From assembly GCF_026343185.1 (NCBI RefSeq), contig NZ_JAPEMA010000002.1, positions 744,001-808,000 on the forward strand: a DNA stretch of 64,000 bases. Reading direction: 5' to 3'. Below, in pieces: positions 18,001 through 26,802 of the stretch. The DNA comes from Streptomyces sp. NBC_00091. Lineage in GTDB: Bacteria; Actinomycetota; Actinomycetes; Streptomycetales; Streptomycetaceae. The position numbers and the translations under genes were made by a program. The notes under the pieces are model-generated. The model was given only the letters and a program-made list of their open reading frames with translations. It was not told the origin of the DNA and made no database searches. Position 1 is the first letter of the stretch; every line of letters begins with the position of its first letter.

Positions 18001-18012
18001 TACCGATCGGTA
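18001..18012. promoter_or_regulatory. Palindrome TACCGATCGGTA before the amidase gene
   Basis: A perfect 12-bp palindrome ending just before the amidase ribosome-binding site, extended by an outer CTTACCG/CGGTAAG pairing from 17989. The sequence style is that of TetR-type operators, but no TetR gene is adjacent. Confidence 0.45.
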
Positions 18013-18023
18013 AGGGAGGTCCG

Positions 18024-19466
18024 GTGGCTGGCTCGTTGGACGGGGTGGCGGCCCAGGCGCGGCTGGGGTTGCGGGAGATGGCCATGGCCCTGGGCGAAGG
18101 CCGTGTGACCTCACGGGAGTTGACTGACGGATGCCTCGCCCGGATCGCGGCCTCGCAGTCCTCGCTCAACGCCTTCCGGATCGTCCGGACCGAGGCCGCG
18201 CTCGCCGAGGCGGACGCGGCGGACCGGCGGCTGGCCGCCGGTGAGCGGCTGCCGCTGCTGGGCGTGCCGGTCGCCGTCAAGGACGACATGGACGTGGCCG
18301 GGGAGCCCACGGCCTTCGGCTGCGCCGGGGAGTTCCCGCCGAAGCCGGCCGACAGCGAGGCGGTACGCCGCCTGCGTGCGGCCGGCGCGGTGATCGTGGG
18401 CAAGACCCAGACGCCGGAGCTGGGCCAGTGGCCCTTCACCGAGGGGCACGCCTTCGGCGCGACCCGCAATCCGTGGGACCCGGCCCACACTCCGGGCGGC
18501 TCCTCCGGGGGCTCGGCCGCCGCCGTGGCCGCGGGGCTGGTGCCGGCGGCGCTGGGCTCCGACGGGGCGGGTTCGGTACGGATCCCCGCGGCCTGGACCC
18601 ACCTGGTCGGGGTGAAGCCCCAGCGCGGGCGCATCTCCACCTGGCCGGAGCCGGAGGCCTTCCACGGGCTCACGGTCAACGGGGTGCTGGCCCGTACGGT
18701 CGCGGACGCGGCGCTGCTGCTGGACGCGGCGAGCGGGCCGGACCCGGGGGACCTGCACCGCCCGGCCCCGTTCTCGGCGCTCGGGGCGGCCCTGCGCCCG
18801 CCCGGCCGGCTGCGGATCGCCCTGTCGTACGGGATGGCCTTCACCGCGACGGCCAAGTCCCTCGACCCCGTGGTGCGTTCGGCGGTGGAGCGGCTGGCGG
18901 GGCGGCTGGAGGGGCTGGGGCACGAGGTGGTCCCGGAGGATCCGCGCTACGGCCCCATCGGCCTGACCTTCCCGCCCCGCGCGACCGCGGGCGTACGGGA
19001 GTTGGCCGCGCGGGTGCCGGACCCCGCCCTGCTGGACCCGCGTACCCACGAGGCGGTGCGCACGGGCCGGCTGCTGGGCGGGGCGGCGCTGCGGGTCTCC
19101 CGGCGGGCCGAGGGGGCGCTGCGGCGCCGGGTCGGGGAGCTGTTCGGCCGCTTCGACGTGGTGCTCACCCCGACGACGGCCACCCCGCCGCTGCGGATCG
19201 GGGCCCTGGCGGGGCTGGGGGCGCTGGCCACGGACCGGGCGATGATAGCGGCCTGCCCGTACGCCTGGACCTGGAACGTGCTCGGCTGGCCGGCCATCAG
19301 CGTCCCCGCGGGCTTCACCCCCGGCGGACTCCCGCTCGGGGCCCAGCTGCTGGGCCCGGCCGAGGCGGAGCCCCGGCTGCTGTCGCTGGCGGCGCAGCTG
19401 GAGGCGGCGGAGGGCTGGGCGGCGCACCGGCCGCCGGGGTTCGGAGGGGAGCCGGGGGCGTCCTGA
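18024..19466 (+). CDS. Amidase signature family hydrolase
   Basis: A 480-residue amidase with the complete Ser-cisSer-Lys triad: Lys86 in VAVKDDMD, Ser160 in TPGGSSGGS and the nucleophile Ser184 in GSDGAGSVRIPA (numbering from the GTG at 18024). It hydrolyses a carboxamide bond; candidate substrates range from aryl or fatty amides to peptide amides. It is not GatA in context, since gatB and gatC are absent. The GTG has GGGAGGT immediately upstream, and a palindrome overlaps the leader. Its C-terminus (EGWAAHRPPGFGG) is normal. It stands alone. Confidence 0.87.
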   Translation: MAGSLDGVAAQARLGLREMAMALGEGRVTSRELTDGCLARIAASQSSLNAFRIVRTEAALAEADAADRRLAAGERLPLLGVPVAVKDDMDVAGEPTAFGCAGEFPPKPADSEAVRRLRAAGAVIVGKTQTPELGQWPFTEGHAFGATRNPWDPAHTPGGSSGGSAAAVAAGLVPAALGSDGAGSVRIPAAWTHLVGVKPQRGRISTWPEPEAFHGLTVNGVLARTVADAALLLDAASGPDPGDLHRPAPFSALGAALRPPGRLRIALSYGMAFTATAKSLDPVVRSAVERLAGRLEGLGHEVVPEDPRYGPIGLTFPPRATAGVRELAARVPDPALLDPRTHEAVRTGRLLGGAALRVSRRAEGALRRRVGELFGRFDVVLTPTTATPPLRIGALAGLGALATDRAMIAACPYAWTWNVLGWPAISVPAGFTPGGLPLGAQLLGPAEAEPRLLSLAAQLEAAEGWAAHRPPGFGGEPGAS

Positions 19467-19567
19467 CCGCCGCCCGTACGCCCGTCGCGGAGGACGGCCG
19501 GGCCGTCGGCGGCTCCACGTCCGATTTCCGCCAGCCAGGCCCCGGGGCGGCCTCCGAGACTGTTCCC

Positions 19568-20086
19568 ATGACCGCGTACACGCCCCTCCCCATCCCTCCC
19601 GCCGCCCTCCGCGAACTCCGGAACCTCGATGACGCCGGGCGGCCGATGCGGCCGTTCACCGCGCGCGAGGACGGGGTACCCCTCGACTGCGTGGGCAGCC
19701 CCCTGCGCTGCTGCCTGCGGGCCGTCGACGCCGGCGAGCGGGTCGCCCTCGTCTCCTACGCGCCGTTGCGCCGCTGGGCGGCGGCCACCGGGGCCGACCC
19801 CGGGGCCTACGACGAAGCGGGCCCGGTGTTCGTTCACGCCGACGCCTGCGGTGGGCCGCGGGGAGTCCGGGGATACCCGTTCGCGCGACCGGGGGCACTG
19901 CGTACCGTCCGGCGCTACGACGCCCGGGGGCACATCGTCGGGGGCCTGTCGTTCACGGTCCCGGACGACGCCGGGGCCGGGTTCGACCGGGTCTTGGGGG
20001 AGGCTTTCGCCGAGCCGGAGGTGGCGCTGGTGCACGTGCGGTCCCTGGAGTACGGCTGCTTCCAGTTCGAGGTACGGCGACCGTAG
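19568..20086 (+). CDS. DUF1203 family protein
   Basis: A 172-residue protein matching DUF1203: DGVPLDCVGSPLRCCLRAVDAG, LVSYAPL, AGPVFVHADACGG, a central GALRTVRRYDARGH and the closing VRSLEYGCFQFEVRR. Several cysteines and histidines are conserved in the family, but no activity is known. No signal peptide or membrane segment is present, so it should be cytosolic. It follows the amidase by about 100 bp in the same direction. Confidence 0.8.
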   Translation: MTAYTPLPIPPAALRELRNLDDAGRPMRPFTAREDGVPLDCVGSPLRCCLRAVDAGERVALVSYAPLRRWAAATGADPGAYDEAGPVFVHADACGGPRGVRGYPFARPGALRTVRRYDARGHIVGGLSFTVPDDAGAGFDRVLGEAFAEPEVALVHVRSLEYGCFQFEVRRP

Positions 20087-20143
20087 AGGGGCGCGCGCCG
20101 CGCATGGCGCGGGGCAGCCGCGGGACCCACTAACCTCGCCCGC

Positions 20144-20608
20144 ATGACGGCACTTTCGCATCACGGCAACAGTCACGTCGAGCAGCCCGGGCGGGAGGGC
20201 GACACCGCCACCGCCGAGGCCGATCCGCGCTCCATCGGCCCGGTCCGTACCGAGTACGCGCCCGACCCGGACGGGGATCCCGACCCGGGGGAGATCGTGT
20301 GGACCTGGGTGCCCTTCGAGGAGAACGACGGGCGGGGCAAGGACCGTCCGGTGCTGGTGGTGGCGCGCGAGGCGGGCGGGGCGACGCTGCTCGCCGTCCA
20401 GCTGTCCAGCAAGCGGCACGACTACGACCGGGAGTGGGTGCCGATCGGCTCCGGCCCCTGGGACGGCGCCGGCCGGGAGTCCTGGGTGGACGTGGACCGG
20501 GTGCTGCGGGTGCACGAGTCGGGGATGCGGCGCGAGGCCTGCGCGCTGGACCCGGCCCGCTTCCGGCTGGTCGTGGACCGCCTGCGCGAGCGCTACGGCT
20601 GGCAGTAG
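20144..20608 (+). CDS. PemK/MazF-like family protein (orphan)
   Basis: A 154-residue protein. After about 45 acidic, disordered residues it shows the PemK/MazF-type barrel: GEIVWTWVPFEENDGRGKDR, PVLVVAREAGGATLLAVQLS, and a Trp-rich end. Family toxins are ribonucleases, but no antitoxin gene precedes or follows it, and actinobacterial members of this form are commonly solitary, so toxin function is doubtful. The Arg after the first strands could be the RNA-contact residue but is not decisive. It is convergent with the TIGR02452 gene, 13 bp away. Confidence 0.72.
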   Translation: MTALSHHGNSHVEQPGREGDTATAEADPRSIGPVRTEYAPDPDGDPDPGEIVWTWVPFEENDGRGKDRPVLVVAREAGGATLLAVQLSSKRHDYDREWVPIGSGPWDGAGRESWVDVDRVLRVHESGMRREACALDPARFRLVVDRLRERYGWQ

Positions 20609-20621
20609 CGCCCGCTCCCGC

Positions 20622-21437
20622 TCAGCAGCCGGCGAAGGCGGCGGCGAAGGCCTCGCGGGTGCGGGGGTCTCGGTCCAGGATGCCGAACACGACCCGCTCG
20701 AACACCCCCGCGAAGCGGCCGGTCAGCAGCGCCCGGAAGGCCTCCGCCACCTGCGCCGGGTCGTGTCGGAACACCCCGCACCCCCATGCGCCGAGCACCA
20801 GCCGCCGGTAGCCGTGCAGCGCCGCCACCTCCAGGACCAGCTCCGCCCGCCGGGCCAGGGCGGCCGGGATCTCCTGCGCTCGCTCCGGCTCCTGGCGGCG
20901 GATCGTGCCCGCGTTCGGCGCCGGGGAGGTGAGGAAACCGGCCCGGAAGGGGGTGTCCAGCAGTTCGCCCCGGTCGTCGCGGAACACCGGCACCCCGGGG
21001 GAGTGAATCACCCGGTCGGTGTAGAAGGTGCTCTTCCCCGCGCGGTGGACCTCGTAGTACTCCGGGGCCTCCAGCAGGGTCTCGTACAGGGCCGAGGCGC
21101 GGCACAGGGCCTCCTCCTGGGCCTTGGCCCCGCGCACGTATCCGCCCCCGGGATTGCGGGCCGAGGCGAAGTTCAGGACGGCGACCCCGCCCTCCCCCGC
21201 GAGGCGACGCGCCGCGACCGTGCTGCTCTCCCCCGTGACCTCGAAGACCGTCGGGACGCCTCCCCCAACGGGCTTCCCGTCTGGAATCGCCCGGTTTGGC
21301 CCATATATCCTGGTTCCGGCCTTGGCTTCCGCCAGGCCGGCGGCGAGGGAGACCCGCCGCCCCGCCCGCGACCGGTACTCACCGGCCGCCAGGATCAGCG
21401 CGTTCTCCCGCGCGATCTCACGCAATCTGCTGCTCAC
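20622..21437 (-). CDS. TIGR02452 family protein (microbial PARG-like macrodomain)
   Basis: A 271-residue protein with the bacterial-type poly(ADP-ribose) glycohydrolase signature: GGG at residues 97-99 and QEE at 107-109 (NPGGGYVRGAKAQEEALCR). It also has YGPN in the N-terminal extension and LGAWGCGVFRHDP near the end. It likely removes ADP-ribose from proteins or nucleic acids in the cytosol. GTG 21437 is preferred because GAGGA lies 8 nt upstream; an earlier start would add 26 non-conserved residues. No ART toxin partner is adjacent, so its target is unknown. Confidence 0.82.
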   Translation of the reverse strand: MSSRLREIARENALILAAGEYRSRAGRRVSLAAGLAEAKAGTRIYGPNRAIPDGKPVGGGVPTVFEVTGESSTVAARRLAGEGGVAVLNFASARNPGGGYVRGAKAQEEALCRASALYETLLEAPEYYEVHRAGKSTFYTDRVIHSPGVPVFRDDRGELLDTPFRAGFLTSPAPNAGTIRRQEPERAQEIPAALARRAELVLEVAALHGYRRLVLGAWGCGVFRHDPAQVAEAFRALLTGRFAGVFERVVFGILDRDPRTREAFAAAFAGC

Positions 21438-21544
21438 GCCGCAATCCTCGGGCGCAAACCACGTGACGGCAAAGGAATTAGCGCCCCGAAGACGGGTAGG
21501 CACGGGTGACATCACGGCCGACGACAGGAGACGAGGTTCCGGTC

Positions 21545-22900
21545 ATGCCCGAGAACTCGCCCGCTCCATTCACCCAGAACGCCGAGGAGAACCCCCTGAC
21601 CGAGGCGGCCGCCGAGGACCTGATCCACGGCATCTGTTTCAAGACCGGCCCGCCCCGGACCATCGGCGCCGAGCTGGAATGGCTCGTGCTCGACGCGGAG
21701 CGGCCCTGGCTGCCCCTGCCCCCCGAGCGCCTCACCGCCGCCCACGCGACCGCCGCCGCCCTGCCCCTGCTCTCCAGGATCACCGTGGAACCCGGCGGCC
21801 AGCTGGAGTTCAGCTCGGCGCCCGCCGCCTCCCTCACCGCCTGCGTGGACGGCCTCCAGGCCGACCTCACCGCCGTCCGGGACGCCCTGCGCGGCCAGGG
21901 CCTCGTCCTGCGCGGCCTCGGCGAGGATCCCCGCAGGCCGCTGCGCCGCCTGCTGGCCGACCCGCGCTACGACGCGATGGAGACCCACTTCGACCGCACC
22001 GGCCCCGCCGGGCGCGCCATGATGCGCGGCTCCGCCTCCGTGCAGGTCTGCGTGGACGCCGGGCACGAGGAGCCGGGCCCGCTCGGGCACGGCCGGCGCT
22101 GGCACCTCGCCCACCTGCTGGGCGCCGTACTGGTGGCCGCCTTCGCCAACTCCCCCGGCCGCGAGGGCCCGTACCGGGGCTGGCGGTGCGCGCGGCAGGG
22201 GATCTGGAACGACATCGACCCGCGGCGCGCGCTCGCCCCGCCGCTGGACGCCGAGCCCCGCGCCGCCTGGGCCCGGCACGCGCTGGACACCGAGGTGATG
22301 TGCGTACGCTCCCCCGGCGACGGCCCCTGGACGGTGCCCGACGGGCTGACCTTCCGCGACTGGCTGCGCGCCGCCGCAGGCCCGTCCGCGGCGGCCGACG
22401 GGCTGCGGCCGCCGACCGCCGAGGACCTGGAGTACCACCTGACCACGCTCTTCCCGCCCGTCCGGCCGCGCGGCCACCTGGAGCTGCGGATGATCGACGC
22501 GCAGCCGGGCGAGGACGGCTGGCTGGTCCCGGTGGCGGTCGTGCACGCGCTCTTCGACGACCCGGAGGCCGCCGAGACCGCCTACCGGGCGGTGAAGGCG
22601 CTGGCCGACGCCTACGGACCCCGGCGTGCGCCCCGCAATCCGCTGTGGCGGTCCGCCGCCCGGGCGGGGCTGGCCGATCCGGACCTGCGCGCGGCCGCCA
22701 CCGCCTGTTTCCGGGCGGCCGGCGAGGCGCTGCCCCGGCTCGGGGCGGACGCGCACGTCCAGCAGGCGGTCGGCGCCTTCGCCGAACGTTACGTACGGCG
22801 CGGGCGCTGCCCGGCCGACGACGCCGATGACTCCCCCCACGCCCGTCAGGCACGGGAAGACCACCGACGGCCGCCCGCCGCGAAGGGACCGCGCCCGTGA
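21545..22900 (+). CDS. egtA: Ergothioneine biosynthesis glutamate-cysteine ligase EgtA
   Basis: A 451-residue EgtA. It makes gamma-glutamylcysteine, the sulfur donor used by EgtB. It shows TIGAELEWLV (ATP/glutamate-binding start of GCS2-type ligases), ITVEPGGQLEFSS, RGSASVQVCVDAG and HLELRMIDAQPG. ATG 21545 is chosen with GAGG 8 nt upstream; an in-frame GTG 39 nt earlier is possible. It is the first gene of egtABCD, with its TGA overlapping the GTG of egtB. The last 30 residues are charged and not conserved. Confidence 0.92.
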   Translation: MPENSPAPFTQNAEENPLTEAAAEDLIHGICFKTGPPRTIGAELEWLVLDAERPWLPLPPERLTAAHATAAALPLLSRITVEPGGQLEFSSAPAASLTACVDGLQADLTAVRDALRGQGLVLRGLGEDPRRPLRRLLADPRYDAMETHFDRTGPAGRAMMRGSASVQVCVDAGHEEPGPLGHGRRWHLAHLLGAVLVAAFANSPGREGPYRGWRCARQGIWNDIDPRRALAPPLDAEPRAAWARHALDTEVMCVRSPGDGPWTVPDGLTFRDWLRAAAGPSAAADGLRPPTAEDLEYHLTTLFPPVRPRGHLELRMIDAQPGEDGWLVPVAVVHALFDDPEAAETAYRAVKALADAYGPRRAPRNPLWRSAARAGLADPDLRAAATACFRAAGEALPRLGADAHVQQAVGAFAERYVRRGRCPADDADDSPHARQAREDHRRPPAAKGPRP

Positions 22901-24231
22901 CCACCGAGACCCACCCCGAGACCCACCCCGAGATCCACCCGGAGCTGCTGCGCGAGCGTGCCGTCGCCGCGCTGACCGCCGCACGCGCCCGCACCGCGGG
23001 GCTGACCGACGTGGTGAGCGACCAGGACCTGACCGCGCAGCACTCCCCCCTGATGTCCCCGCTGGTCTGGGACCTGGCGCACATCGGGAACCAGGAGGAG
23101 CTGTGGCTGCTGCGCCGCGTGGCCGGCCGGGAGTCCATGCGCCCGGAGATCAACTCCTTGTACGACGCGTTCGAGCATCCCCGCGCCGAGCGGCCGAAGC
23201 TGCCCCTGCTGGGCCCGGAGGCCACCCGCCGCTACACGGCCGAAGTGCGCGGACGCGTCTTCGACCTGCTGGAGCGCACTCCGCTGGAGGGTACGGCCCT
23301 GCTCGACCGGGGCTTCGCCTTCGGGATGATCGCCCAGCACGAACAGCAGCACGACGAGACCATGCTGATCACCCATCAGCTGCGCGCGGGCGCCCCGGTC
23401 CTCACCGCGCCGGACCCGGAGCCGCCGCAGGGCCCTCCCCCGCCGGCCGCCGAAGTCCTGGTGCCGGGCGGCCCGTTCACCATGGGGACCTCCACCGAGC
23501 CCTGGGCGCTCGACAACGAACGGCCCGCGCACGTAAGGGAGGTCGCGCCCTTCTGGATCGACACGGTGCCGGTGACCAACGCCGCCTACCAGGCCTTCAT
23601 GGCGGACGGCGGCTACGGCGAACGCCGCTGGTGGGCCGCCGAGGGCTGGGAGCAGATCCGGGCGCACGGGATCGAGGCGCCGCTGTTCTGGTTCCGCGAG
23701 GGCGGCGCGTGGCTGCGCCGCCGCTTCGGGGTGACCGAGCCCGTGCCTGTTGAAGAACCGGTTCTGCATGTGAGCTGGTACGAGGCGGACGCGTACGCCC
23801 GCTGGGCCGGCCGCCGGCTCCCCACCGAGGCGGAGTGGGAGAAGGCCGCCCGCCACGACCCGGCCACCGGCCGCTCCCGCCGCTACCCCTGGGGCGACGC
23901 CGACCCGGGCCCCGCACACGCCAACCTGGGCCAGCGCCACCTGCGCCCCGCCCGCGCGGGCGGCTACCCGGCCGGGGCCTCCGCGCTCGGGGTGCGCCAG
24001 CTGATCGGCGACGTGTGGGAGTGGACGGCCTCGGACTTCCTGCCCTACCCGGGCTTCCGCGCCTTCCCCTACCGGGAGTACTCGGAGGTGTTCTTCGGCC
24101 CGGAGCACAAGGTCCTGCGCGGCGGCTCCTTCGCCGTGGACCCGGTGGCCTGCCGGGGCACCTTCCGCAACTGGGACCTGCCCGTACGCCGGCAGATCTT
24201 CTCCGGCTTCCGCACCGCGAGGGACCTCTGA
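22897..24231 (+). CDS. egtB: Ergothioneine sulfoxide synthase EgtB
   Basis: A 444-residue non-haem iron enzyme that joins gamma-glutamylcysteine (or cysteine) to hercynine with oxygen, forming the sulfoxide. The N-terminal DinB-like domain supplies the iron triad His62 (WDLAHIGN) and His148/His152 (QHEQQHDE). The C-terminal half is a formylglycine-generating-enzyme-like domain (VPGGPFTMGT, RRLPTEAEWEKAARH, DVWEWTASDF, LRGGSFA). The N-terminus carries a short THPE-type repeat before the domain. It overlaps egtA by 4 nt and egtC by 1 nt. Confidence 0.94.
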   Translation: MTTETHPETHPEIHPELLRERAVAALTAARARTAGLTDVVSDQDLTAQHSPLMSPLVWDLAHIGNQEELWLLRRVAGRESMRPEINSLYDAFEHPRAERPKLPLLGPEATRRYTAEVRGRVFDLLERTPLEGTALLDRGFAFGMIAQHEQQHDETMLITHQLRAGAPVLTAPDPEPPQGPPPPAAEVLVPGGPFTMGTSTEPWALDNERPAHVREVAPFWIDTVPVTNAAYQAFMADGGYGERRWWAAEGWEQIRAHGIEAPLFWFREGGAWLRRRFGVTEPVPVEEPVLHVSWYEADAYARWAGRRLPTEAEWEKAARHDPATGRSRRYPWGDADPGPAHANLGQRHLRPARAGGYPAGASALGVRQLIGDVWEWTASDFLPYPGFRAFPYREYSEVFFGPEHKVLRGGSFAVDPVACRGTFRNWDLPVRRQIFSGFRTARDL

Positions 24232-24989
24232 TGTGCCGTCACCTCGCCTACGTGGGGCCGCCGGTGACCCTGGCGCGGCTGCTGAGCGAGCCGGAGCACT
24301 CCCTGGTGCGGCAGTCCTGGCAGCCCCGGCGCCAGCGCTTCGGCACGGTCAACGCGGACGGTTTCGGCGTGGGCTGGTACGCGGAGGGCGACCCGGTCCC
24401 GGCCCGCTACCGGCGGGCCGGGCCGGTCTGGGGCGACCTGACCTTCGCCGACCTCACCCGCGTGGTGCGCAGCGGGGCCGTACTGGCCGCCGTACGCGAT
24501 GCCACGGTCCCGGGGGCGGACGGGGAGGCGGCCGCGGCCCCCTTCGCCTCGGGGCCCTGGCTGTTCAGCCACAACGGGGCCGTCCGGGACTGGCCGGACG
24601 CGGCGGCACCGTTCGCCGCCGGCCTGCCGCCCGAGGAGCTGCTCCAGCTGGCCGCGGGCACCGATTCGGCGCTGGTCTGGGCGCTGGTGCTGCACCGGCT
24701 GCGACAGGGGGACGACATGGGCACCGCCCTGGCCGAGCCCGTCCGCGAGCTGGCCGGCGCGGCTCCCGGATCCCGGCTGAACCTGCTGCTGACCGACGGC
24801 GCCGCCATCGCCGCGACCGCCTGGGGGGACTCCCTCTGGTACCTGGCCGATCCGGGTGCGGGGCGGGTGGTCGTGGCGTCCGAGCCCTACGACGACGACG
24901 CCCGCTGGTGCGAAGTACCCGACCGGACCCTGCTCACCGCCACCCGCACGCGGGTCGCCCTGACCCCCCTCAAGGAGACCTCCCCGTGA
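24231..24989 (+). CDS. egtC: Ergothioneine biosynthesis amidohydrolase EgtC
   Basis: A 252-residue class II glutamine-amidotransferase-like hydrolase that removes the gamma-glutamyl group from the EgtB product. The catalytic Cys2 follows the initiator directly (MCRHLAYVG), with NADGFGVGWY and FSHNGAV in their usual places. The start is fixed by the need for Cys at position 2 after Met removal. TGATG links it to egtB and GTGA to egtD, so the whole operon is translationally coupled. Confidence 0.93.
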   Translation: MCRHLAYVGPPVTLARLLSEPEHSLVRQSWQPRRQRFGTVNADGFGVGWYAEGDPVPARYRRAGPVWGDLTFADLTRVVRSGAVLAAVRDATVPGADGEAAAAPFASGPWLFSHNGAVRDWPDAAAPFAAGLPPEELLQLAAGTDSALVWALVLHRLRQGDDMGTALAEPVRELAGAAPGSRLNLLLTDGAAIAATAWGDSLWYLADPGAGRVVVASEPYDDDARWCEVPDRTLLTATRTRVALTPLKETSP

Positions 24990-25951
24990 GCGACTTCCAG
25001 CTGACCCGCACCCTCGACGAGCACGCCGCCGACAGAGCGCTGCGCGCCGACGTCCTGAACGGACTGACCCGCTTCCCGAAGGAGCTGCCGCCCAAGTGGT
25101 TCTACGACGCCCGGGGCAGTGAACTCTTCGAGGAGATCACCCGGTTGCCCGAGTACTACCCGACCCGCGCCGAGCGGGAGATCCTGCTGGAGCGGGCCCG
25201 GGAGATCGCGGCGGTGAGCGGTGCGCGGACCTTGGTGGAGCTGGGGTCCGGCTCCTCGGAGAAGACCCGGCACCTGATCGAGGCGATGCCCGCGCTGCGG
25301 ACGTACGTACCGGTGGACGTGAGCGAGAGCGCGCTGACCGGGGCGGGCCGGGCGCTGATGGCGGAGCATCCGGGGCTCGGGGTGCACGCGCTGCTGGCCG
25401 ATTTCACGGGGCCGCTGCACCTGCCCGAATCGCCGGGGCCCCGGCTGGTGGTGTTCCTGGGCGGCACGATCGGCAACCTGCTGCCGCCGGAGCGGGCGGT
25501 GTTCCTGGCGTCCGTACGGGCGATGCTCTCGCCCGGGGACGCGCTGCTGATGGGCACCGACCTGGTGAAGGACGAGGCCGTGCTGGTGGCCGCGTACGAC
25601 GACGCGCGGGGGGTGACGGCGGAGTTCAACAAGAACGTGCTGGCGGTCATCGACCGGGAGCTGGACGCGGACTTCCACACCGCCGACTTCGACCACGTGG
25701 CGGTGTGGAACCGGGAGCACGAGTGGATCGAGATGCGCCTGCGGGCCCGGTCGGCGGTGAAGGTCAAGGTCCGGGCGCTGGACCTGGTGGTGCCGTTCGA
25801 GGCGGGTGAGGAGATCCTGACGGAGGTCTCGGCGAAGTTCCGTCAGGACGGGGTGCGCAGGGAACTGGCCGAAGCCGGGCTGGATCTGACGCAGTGGTGG
25901 ACGGACGCGGCGGGCCGCTTCGCGCTGTCGCTGTCGGTGGCCGGCGGCTGA
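24986..25951 (+). CDS. egtD: Histidine N-alpha-methyltransferase EgtD
   Basis: A 321-residue SAM-dependent enzyme that trimethylates histidine to hercynine, the first dedicated substrate of the pathway. It has PKWFYDARGSELFEEITRLP, the SAM loop VELGSGSSEKTRHL, VVFLGGTIGNL and GTDLVKD. Length equals the mycobacterial enzyme. The GTG overlaps the egtC stop and AAGGAG lies 11 nt upstream. Its last 109 bp overlap the convergent olsA reading frame. No egtE lyase gene is present here; as in other Streptomyces it is probably elsewhere. Confidence 0.94.
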   Translation: MSDFQLTRTLDEHAADRALRADVLNGLTRFPKELPPKWFYDARGSELFEEITRLPEYYPTRAEREILLERAREIAAVSGARTLVELGSGSSEKTRHLIEAMPALRTYVPVDVSESALTGAGRALMAEHPGLGVHALLADFTGPLHLPESPGPRLVVFLGGTIGNLLPPERAVFLASVRAMLSPGDALLMGTDLVKDEAVLVAAYDDARGVTAEFNKNVLAVIDRELDADFHTADFDHVAVWNREHEWIEMRLRARSAVKVKVRALDLVVPFEAGEEILTEVSAKFRQDGVRRELAEAGLDLTQWWTDAAGRFALSLSVAGG

Positions 25952-26802
25952 TCCGGTCCCCCGGGCCGCTGCTGCGCGGGTACGCCCGCCAGCAGCGGCC
26001 GCTCCCCCTCCGCACCTCCGAGCACGGCCTGCTGCGCCGCCGCCGCCAGCTCCCGCCGGCCGGTGTGGCGGCCCGGCGGGATCCGCGGCAGCAGCCACAC
26101 CTCGGCCCGTACCCCGCGCGCCCGGGCGATCCGCCACAGGGAGGCGGTCAGCGGGTCGTCGCCGACGAAGGCGGGCGCCCCCGCGAGTTCCCCGTCCGCC
26201 AGCCGGTACCCGATCCGCACGGGCTGTACGGGGACCCCCGCGTCCAGCGCCGACTGGAAGGCGGCCCGCCGGAAGGGCCCCTGGGCGCGCCCGCACCAGG
26301 TGGAGCCCTCGGGGAAGACGGTGACCCGGTCCCCGGCGAGCAGCGCGCGGGTGAGGGTCTCGACGGTGCGGGGCAGGGCCCGGATGCGGTCGCGTTCGAT
26401 GAACAGGGTGCCCGCCCGGGCAGCGAGCCGGCCCAGCACCGGCCAGGCGCCGATCTCGCTCTTGGCCAGCATCCGGCAGGGCAGGACGGCGGCGACGAGC
26501 GGGACGTCCAGCCAGGAGATGTGGTTGGCGACGATCAGGCGGCCCCCGTCCGGGCCGGGGGCGCCGTGCACGGTGATCCGTATCCCCAGGGAACGCACGA
26601 GCGCCGCCGACCAGGCCCGGACCAGCCCGTGGCGGGGCCGCGCGGGGAGCAGCCGGACCGGGGCCGCGGCCGGGACGGCGAGCAGGATCAGGGCCAGGGC
26701 CGTGGCCAGCCGGAGCACGGCGCGGGCCACGCCGGCGGCCTTCCCCGTGTGGCCGGCGCAGGCCTGCGGCGTGCAGGGCGCGGTGGGCAGCCAGACGCTC
26801 AT
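25843..26802 (-). CDS. olsA: Lyso-ornithine-lipid O-acyltransferase (PlsC family)
   Basis: A 319-residue 1-acyl-sn-glycerol-3-phosphate acyltransferase-like membrane protein. One or two N-terminal hydrophobic helices are followed by the HX4D motif (VANHISWLDVP), FIERDR and FPEGSTWCG. Next to the OlsB-like gene it should add the second acyl chain to lyso-ornithine lipid. ATG 26802 overlaps the olsB TGA. The last 37 or so residues are encoded antisense to egtD and look like non-conserved filler (Ser/Ala/Pro-rich), so the functional protein probably ends near the egtD stop. Confidence 0.82.
   Translation of the reverse strand: MSVWLPTAPCTPQACAGHTGKAAGVARAVLRLATALALILLAVPAAAPVRLLPARPRHGLVRAWSAALVRSLGIRITVHGAPGPDGGRLIVANHISWLDVPLVAAVLPCRMLAKSEIGAWPVLGRLAARAGTLFIERDRIRALPRTVETLTRALLAGDRVTVFPEGSTWCGRAQGPFRRAAFQSALDAGVPVQPVRIGYRLADGELAGAPAFVGDDPLTASLWRIARARGVRAEVWLLPRIPPGRHTGRRELAAAAQQAVLGGAEGERPLLAGVPAQQRPGGPDQPPATDSDSAKRPAASVHHCVRSSPASASSLRTPS

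Noticed and set aside
20144..20608. A toxin-antitoxin operon at the PemK-like gene
   Set aside because: No antitoxin-sized gene lies next to it on the same strand, and actinobacterial proteins of this form are often solitary.
21506..21545. GTG at 21506 as the egtA start
   Set aside because: Possible, but the ribosome site is weaker and the added 13 residues are not part of the conserved protein; ATG 21545 is preferred.
24986..25951. A fifth ergothioneine gene (egtE) after egtD
   Set aside because: The next gene is the convergent acyltransferase; no PLP-dependent lyase is found in the window.
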